A stretch of 64,000 bases of DNA from Candidatus Ruthia magnifica str. Cm (Calyptogena magnifica) (lineage in GTDB: Bacteria; Pseudomonadota; Gammaproteobacteria; PS1; Pseudothioglobaceae). Below, one piece after another: positions 61,373 through 64,000 of the stretch; the stretch's first letter is position 1, and each line of letters opens with the position of its first letter. The notes beneath the pieces were generated by a model. That model was not told the origin of the DNA, did not search any database, and worked only from the letters and a program-made list of their open reading frames with translations. The stretch lies in NCBI RefSeq assembly GCF_000015105.1, contig NC_008610.1:62001-126000 (forward strand), given 5' to 3'. A program made the translations under genes and the position numbers.

Positions 61373-61504
61373 ATGGAAAAAATAACCAAATTTATAGTAT
61401 TAGCCTTTATTGTTGTTGGTGTTTCTGCTTGTGGTAGGATGGGTGAATTGGAGCGTGTTAAATCGTCATTATTGGTCATGTCAAACATCATTCAAACGGC
61501 ATAA
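61373..61504 (+). CDS. Very small lipoprotein upstream of lysA
   Basis: A 43-residue frame. ATG 61373 is followed by a hydrophobic signal (FIVLAFIVVGVSAC) with a lipobox VSAC and Cys20, then only about 23 residues (GRMGELERVKSSLLVM...). Many gammaproteobacteria have an LptM/YifL-type small lipoprotein just before lysA or dapF, often starting CGxKGxLY; CGRMGEL is reminiscent of that. The stop lies 6 bases before the lysA start. The mature part is short, so it may be partly worn down. Confidence 0.6.
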   Translation: MEKITKFIVLAFIVVGVSACGRMGELERVKSSLLVMSNIIQTA

Positions 61505-61510
61505 TAAATC

Positions 61511-62758
61511 TTGGGTTTTTCTTATAAAAATCACATACTATATGCTGAATCTGTTGCTATAACAGATTTAATAGATGCTTATGAGTCACCACTTTATGTT
61601 TATTCTCGTACTGATATTGAGAATAACTGGTATGAATTTGACCAAGCATTTGGCACACATCCACATTTAGTTTGCTATGCGGTTAAAGCCAACTCTAATT
61701 TAGCAGTACTTAATGTTTTGTCTAAAATAGGCTCTGGTTTTGATATTGTATCCATTGGTGAATTAGAGCGTGTTTTATTTGCTGGAGCAGATGCATCTCG
61801 TTGTGTATTTTCAGGTGTAGCTAAAACAAAGTTTGAAATTAAACGTGCTTTAGAAGTGGGTATTTTTTGCTTTAATGTTGAGTCCATGGCGGAGATGAAT
61901 CGTATTGAGCAAGTAGCAAAAGATATGGGCACGCAAGCACAAATTTCGCTACGTATTAATCCTAATGTTGATGCAAAAACACACCCGTATATTTCAACAG
62001 GACTTAAAGAAAATAAGTTTGGTGTTGATATTGATGACGTCGTTCCTATTTATCGAATGGCACATAATTCACCTTATTTAGCTGTTAAAGGGCTGAATTG
62101 TCATATTGGTTCACAATTAGTAGAAGTGTCTCCTTTTTTAGATGCGCTTGATAAAGTGCTTGAACTAGTTGCTAAGCTTGATAAGATTAATATTCGTATT
62201 ACTCATTTGGATTTAGGTGGTGGTATTGGCATTAAATATAACAACGAACAAATAATTGACATTAATGCTTATATTGCCTCAATTCTTGACAAAGTGAAAA
62301 TGAATGATTTAAAAATTATTTTAGAACCGGGTCGGGCAGTTGTTGGCAATGCCGGTGTATTTGTTACAAAAGTTGAATTTTTAAAGCAAAATTCAGACAA
62401 GTCATTTGCAATTATTGACGGTGCAATGAATGATTTATTGAGGCCTGCTTTTTATCAAACTTATCATCAAGTATTGCCTGTTAATGAAAATGCTAAAGGT
62501 GTTGATGCCAATTGGGATTTGGTGGGACCAATTTGTGAAACGGGTGATTTTTTAGCTAAAAATAGAAAGCTTTCTTTATCTGAAGGGGACTATTTAGCAC
62601 TAATGTCTACTGGTGCTTATGGCTTTACCATGAGCTCAAATTATAATTCTCGTCCTAGAGTAGCGGAAGTAATGGTATCAGGCAATCAACATACACTAGT
62701 GCGAGAACGCGAAACCATTCAAGATTTATTTAACAAAGAGCATATAATTAATGATTAA
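61511..62758 (+). CDS. lysA: Diaminopimelate decarboxylase
   Basis: PLP enzyme making lysine from meso-diaminopimelate. Lys59 in VCYAVKANSN binds PLP; INPNVDAKTHPYISTGLKEN with KFG, GLNCHIGSQL, DLGGGIGIKY, EPGRAVVGNAG and the C-terminal GPICETGDF and MSTGAYGF blocks are intact. The 415 residues fit. TTG 61511, 6 bases after the lipoprotein stop, is the only start that keeps the N-terminal strand. The 3' end overlaps yhbY by 8 bases. Confidence 0.96.
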   Translation: MGFSYKNHILYAESVAITDLIDAYESPLYVYSRTDIENNWYEFDQAFGTHPHLVCYAVKANSNLAVLNVLSKIGSGFDIVSIGELERVLFAGADASRCVFSGVAKTKFEIKRALEVGIFCFNVESMAEMNRIEQVAKDMGTQAQISLRINPNVDAKTHPYISTGLKENKFGVDIDDVVPIYRMAHNSPYLAVKGLNCHIGSQLVEVSPFLDALDKVLELVAKLDKINIRITHLDLGGGIGIKYNNEQIIDINAYIASILDKVKMNDLKIILEPGRAVVGNAGVFVTKVEFLKQNSDKSFAIIDGAMNDLLRPAFYQTYHQVLPVNENAKGVDANWDLVGPICETGDFLAKNRKLSLSEGDYLALMSTGAYGFTMSSNYNSRPRVAEVMVSGNQHTLVRERETIQDLFNKEHIIND

Positions 62759-63053
62759 ATTAACCAACAATCAAAAAAAATTTCTTAGATCAAAAGGCCA
62801 TAGTCTAGAACCTATCGTAATGGTAGGACAACATGGATTAAGTGAGTCTGTTTTGGTAGAACTTAAGGCAACCATGGAAAAGCATGAATTATTAAAAATT
62901 AAAATACGCATTGACAAGAGAGAGGAAAAGCAAAAAATAATTGCTAAAATTATTAGTATTTATAATGCTTACTTGGTACAAGTAATTGGCAATATTGTGG
63001 TGATTTACCGCGGCTTTGATGAAGAACCACAAATTATCCTTCCAAGAAAGTAA
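62751..63053 (+). CDS. yhbY: YhbY/CRM-domain RNA-binding protein
   Basis: A 100-residue CRM domain protein associated with 50S assembly. The pattern LTNNQKKFLRSKGHSLEPIV with MVGQHGLSESVLVEL, LLKIKIRIDKREEKQKIIAK, the VQVIGNIVVIYRG strand and the short tail are typical. It overlaps lysA by 8 bases, and lpxB begins inside its last codons. Confidence 0.93.
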   Translation: MIKLTNNQKKFLRSKGHSLEPIVMVGQHGLSESVLVELKATMEKHELLKIKIRIDKREEKQKIIAKIISIYNAYLVQVIGNIVVIYRGFDEEPQIILPRK

Positions 63054-64000
63054 GGGCCCAATAAAGATTGCAATTAGTGCGGCTGAAACCTCAGGTGATC
63101 TGATTGGTTCCAAGTTAATTAAATCCTTAAAAAAGCAAAAATCCAATGTTAGTATTGAAGGGTTAGCTGGGGATAAAATGATTGCTGCTGGATGTGTACA
63201 ACGTTGGGATCAAAAGCAAATCAATGTGATGGGTTTTAGTGAAGTTTTAAAAAAATTGCCATTTTTATTACGTTTGCGAAAACTTATTATTGTCTATTTT
63301 TCTAATCAAAAACCAGATGTTTTTATTGGTGTTGATGCGCCAGATTTTAATTTTGTAATTGAAAGGAAGCTTAAATCTCAAGGTGTAAAAACTGTACATT
63401 TTATTTCGCCTTCGATTTGGGCTTGGCGCCAATTTCGGATTAAAAAAATTAAACAATCATCAGATTTAGTGTTGTGTTTATTTCCATTTGAAGTGGATTT
63501 TTATCAAGCGCATAATCAAAGAGCATTATTTGTTGGGCATCCTTTAGCGCAGAGTTTGCTACCTAGAAAATCACATATTAAGACAAAAAATATTCTTCTA
63601 ATGCCGGGTTCTAGACAAAGTGAAGTTAAGAGATTACTACCTGAAATGTTGCTAGCAGCTAAAATAATGTTAGTGCAAGATCCAATGTTAACCTTTCACT
63701 TGGCTTTAGCGAATGATGAATTATTAAATTGGGCAACTACTCAAGTAGAGAATATTCCAGTTGAAATTTCACTTGGGCGTGCACATGCGTGCATGTTAAA
63801 CGTAGACTTGGCATTAGTTGCATCGGGCACTGCGACGTTAGAGTTGGCACTGGTTGGTGTACCAATGGTGGTTGTTTATAAGTTGTCTAGTGTTAGTTAT
63901 TTTATTGCTTTAATATTAGTTAAGAGTAAATATATTAGCCTGCCAAATATAATTGCCAATAAAAATTTAGTGCCAGAGCTGATTCAAAATAATGCCAATG
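63019..64000 (+). CDS. lpxB: Lipid-A-disaccharide synthase, 3' end cut by window
   Basis: Joins UDP-diacylglucosamine and lipid X in lipid A synthesis. The frame is open to the window end and contains KIAISAAETSGDLIGSKLIK (near the N-terminus), IGVDAPDFNFVIERKLKSQG, FISPSIWAWRQFRIKKIKQS, LFPFEVDFYQAHNQ, FVGHPLAQSLLP, LLMPGSRQSEVKRLLPEML and ASGTATLELALVGVPMVVVY. The nearest in-frame ATG is 63019, 35 bases inside yhbY, which would give a 15-residue leader before the conserved start; TTG 63016 or a non-standard codon (ATA 63061, ATT 63067) are alternatives. Confidence 0.95.
   Translation, partial: MKNHKLSFQESKGPIKIAISAAETSGDLIGSKLIKSLKKQKSNVSIEGLAGDKMIAAGCVQRWDQKQINVMGFSEVLKKLPFLLRLRKLIIVYFSNQKPDVFIGVDAPDFNFVIERKLKSQGVKTVHFISPSIWAWRQFRIKKIKQSSDLVLCLFPFEVDFYQAHNQRALFVGHPLAQSLLPRKSHIKTKNILLMPGSRQSEVKRLLPEMLLAAKIMLVQDPMLTFHLALANDELLNWATTQVENIPVEISLGRAHACMLNVDLALVASGTATLELALVGVPMVVVYKLSSVSYFIALILVKSKYISLPNIIANKNLVPELIQNNAN

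Overview
The window is low-GC, gene-dense bacterial chromosome with proteobacterial gene order (nusA-infB-rbfA-truB, mnmG-rsmG, rsmI next to dolP, nudE next to aat, lysA-yhbY-lpxB). It carries a full reverse sulfate-reduction set (sat, aprM, aprB, aprA), Calvin-cycle and lower-glycolysis genes, an H+-pyrophosphatase and a PPi-type phosphofructokinase. About a dozen recognisable genes are decaying. Together this points to a host-restricted, sulfur-oxidising, autotrophic gammaproteobacterial symbiont of the SUP05/Thioglobus group, most like the vesicomyid clam symbionts (Ruthia/Vesicomyosocius type). That placement rests on recalled gene content, not on a search.

Layout. 1-4.3 kb: translation operon (nusA 3' end, infB, rbfA, truB). 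4.3-9.5 kb: purD, dolP, rsmI, coaE and tRNA-Met, with remnants of rnhB, yraN and a [2Fe-2S] ferredoxin gene between them. 9.6-17 kb: carbon module tkt-gap-pgk-pyk-fba, with a frameshifted DUF302 gene inside. 17-22.8 kb: overlapping run mnmG, rsmG, an AsmA-like protein, tatD, rluC, ubiA. 22.8-26.3 kb: an elyC/ydcF-like remnant, dapD, and divergent ccoG-ccoH behind a perfect FNR-box promoter. 26.3-28.2 kb: a gene-poor, A-rich island of broken ORFs. 28.2-39.3 kb: znuC, polA, argS, an AddA-like helicase-nuclease, an mreB remnant, thiE, lptC, lptA. 39.4-50.2 kb: sulfur/pyrophosphate region with sat, aprMBA, three small linked genes (one SlyD-like), and on the opposite strand pfp, adk, hppA. 50.2-54.5 kb: a graveyard with a giant cadherin-repeat protein, a metallophosphoesterase and a HAD nucleotidase, all on the minus strand. 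54.5-64 kb: cysS, a 2-Cys peroxiredoxin, leuB, nudE, a tiny lipoprotein, lysA, yhbY and the start of lpxB, with remnants of rubredoxin, a metallo-beta-lactamase-fold hydrolase, an MFS transporter and aat.

How the parts fit. AprBA uses AMP and sulfite to make APS. Sat turns APS and PPi into ATP and sulfate. Adenylate kinase balances AMP, ADP and ATP. A PPi-type phosphofructokinase run toward fructose 6-phosphate would regenerate PPi in the Calvin cycle, and HppA couples PPi to the proton gradient. All of these sit within 11 kb, and the carbon cluster at 9.6-17 kb feeds the same cycle. The other strong theme is how readable the decay is: most long intergenic gaps resolve into identifiable dead genes.
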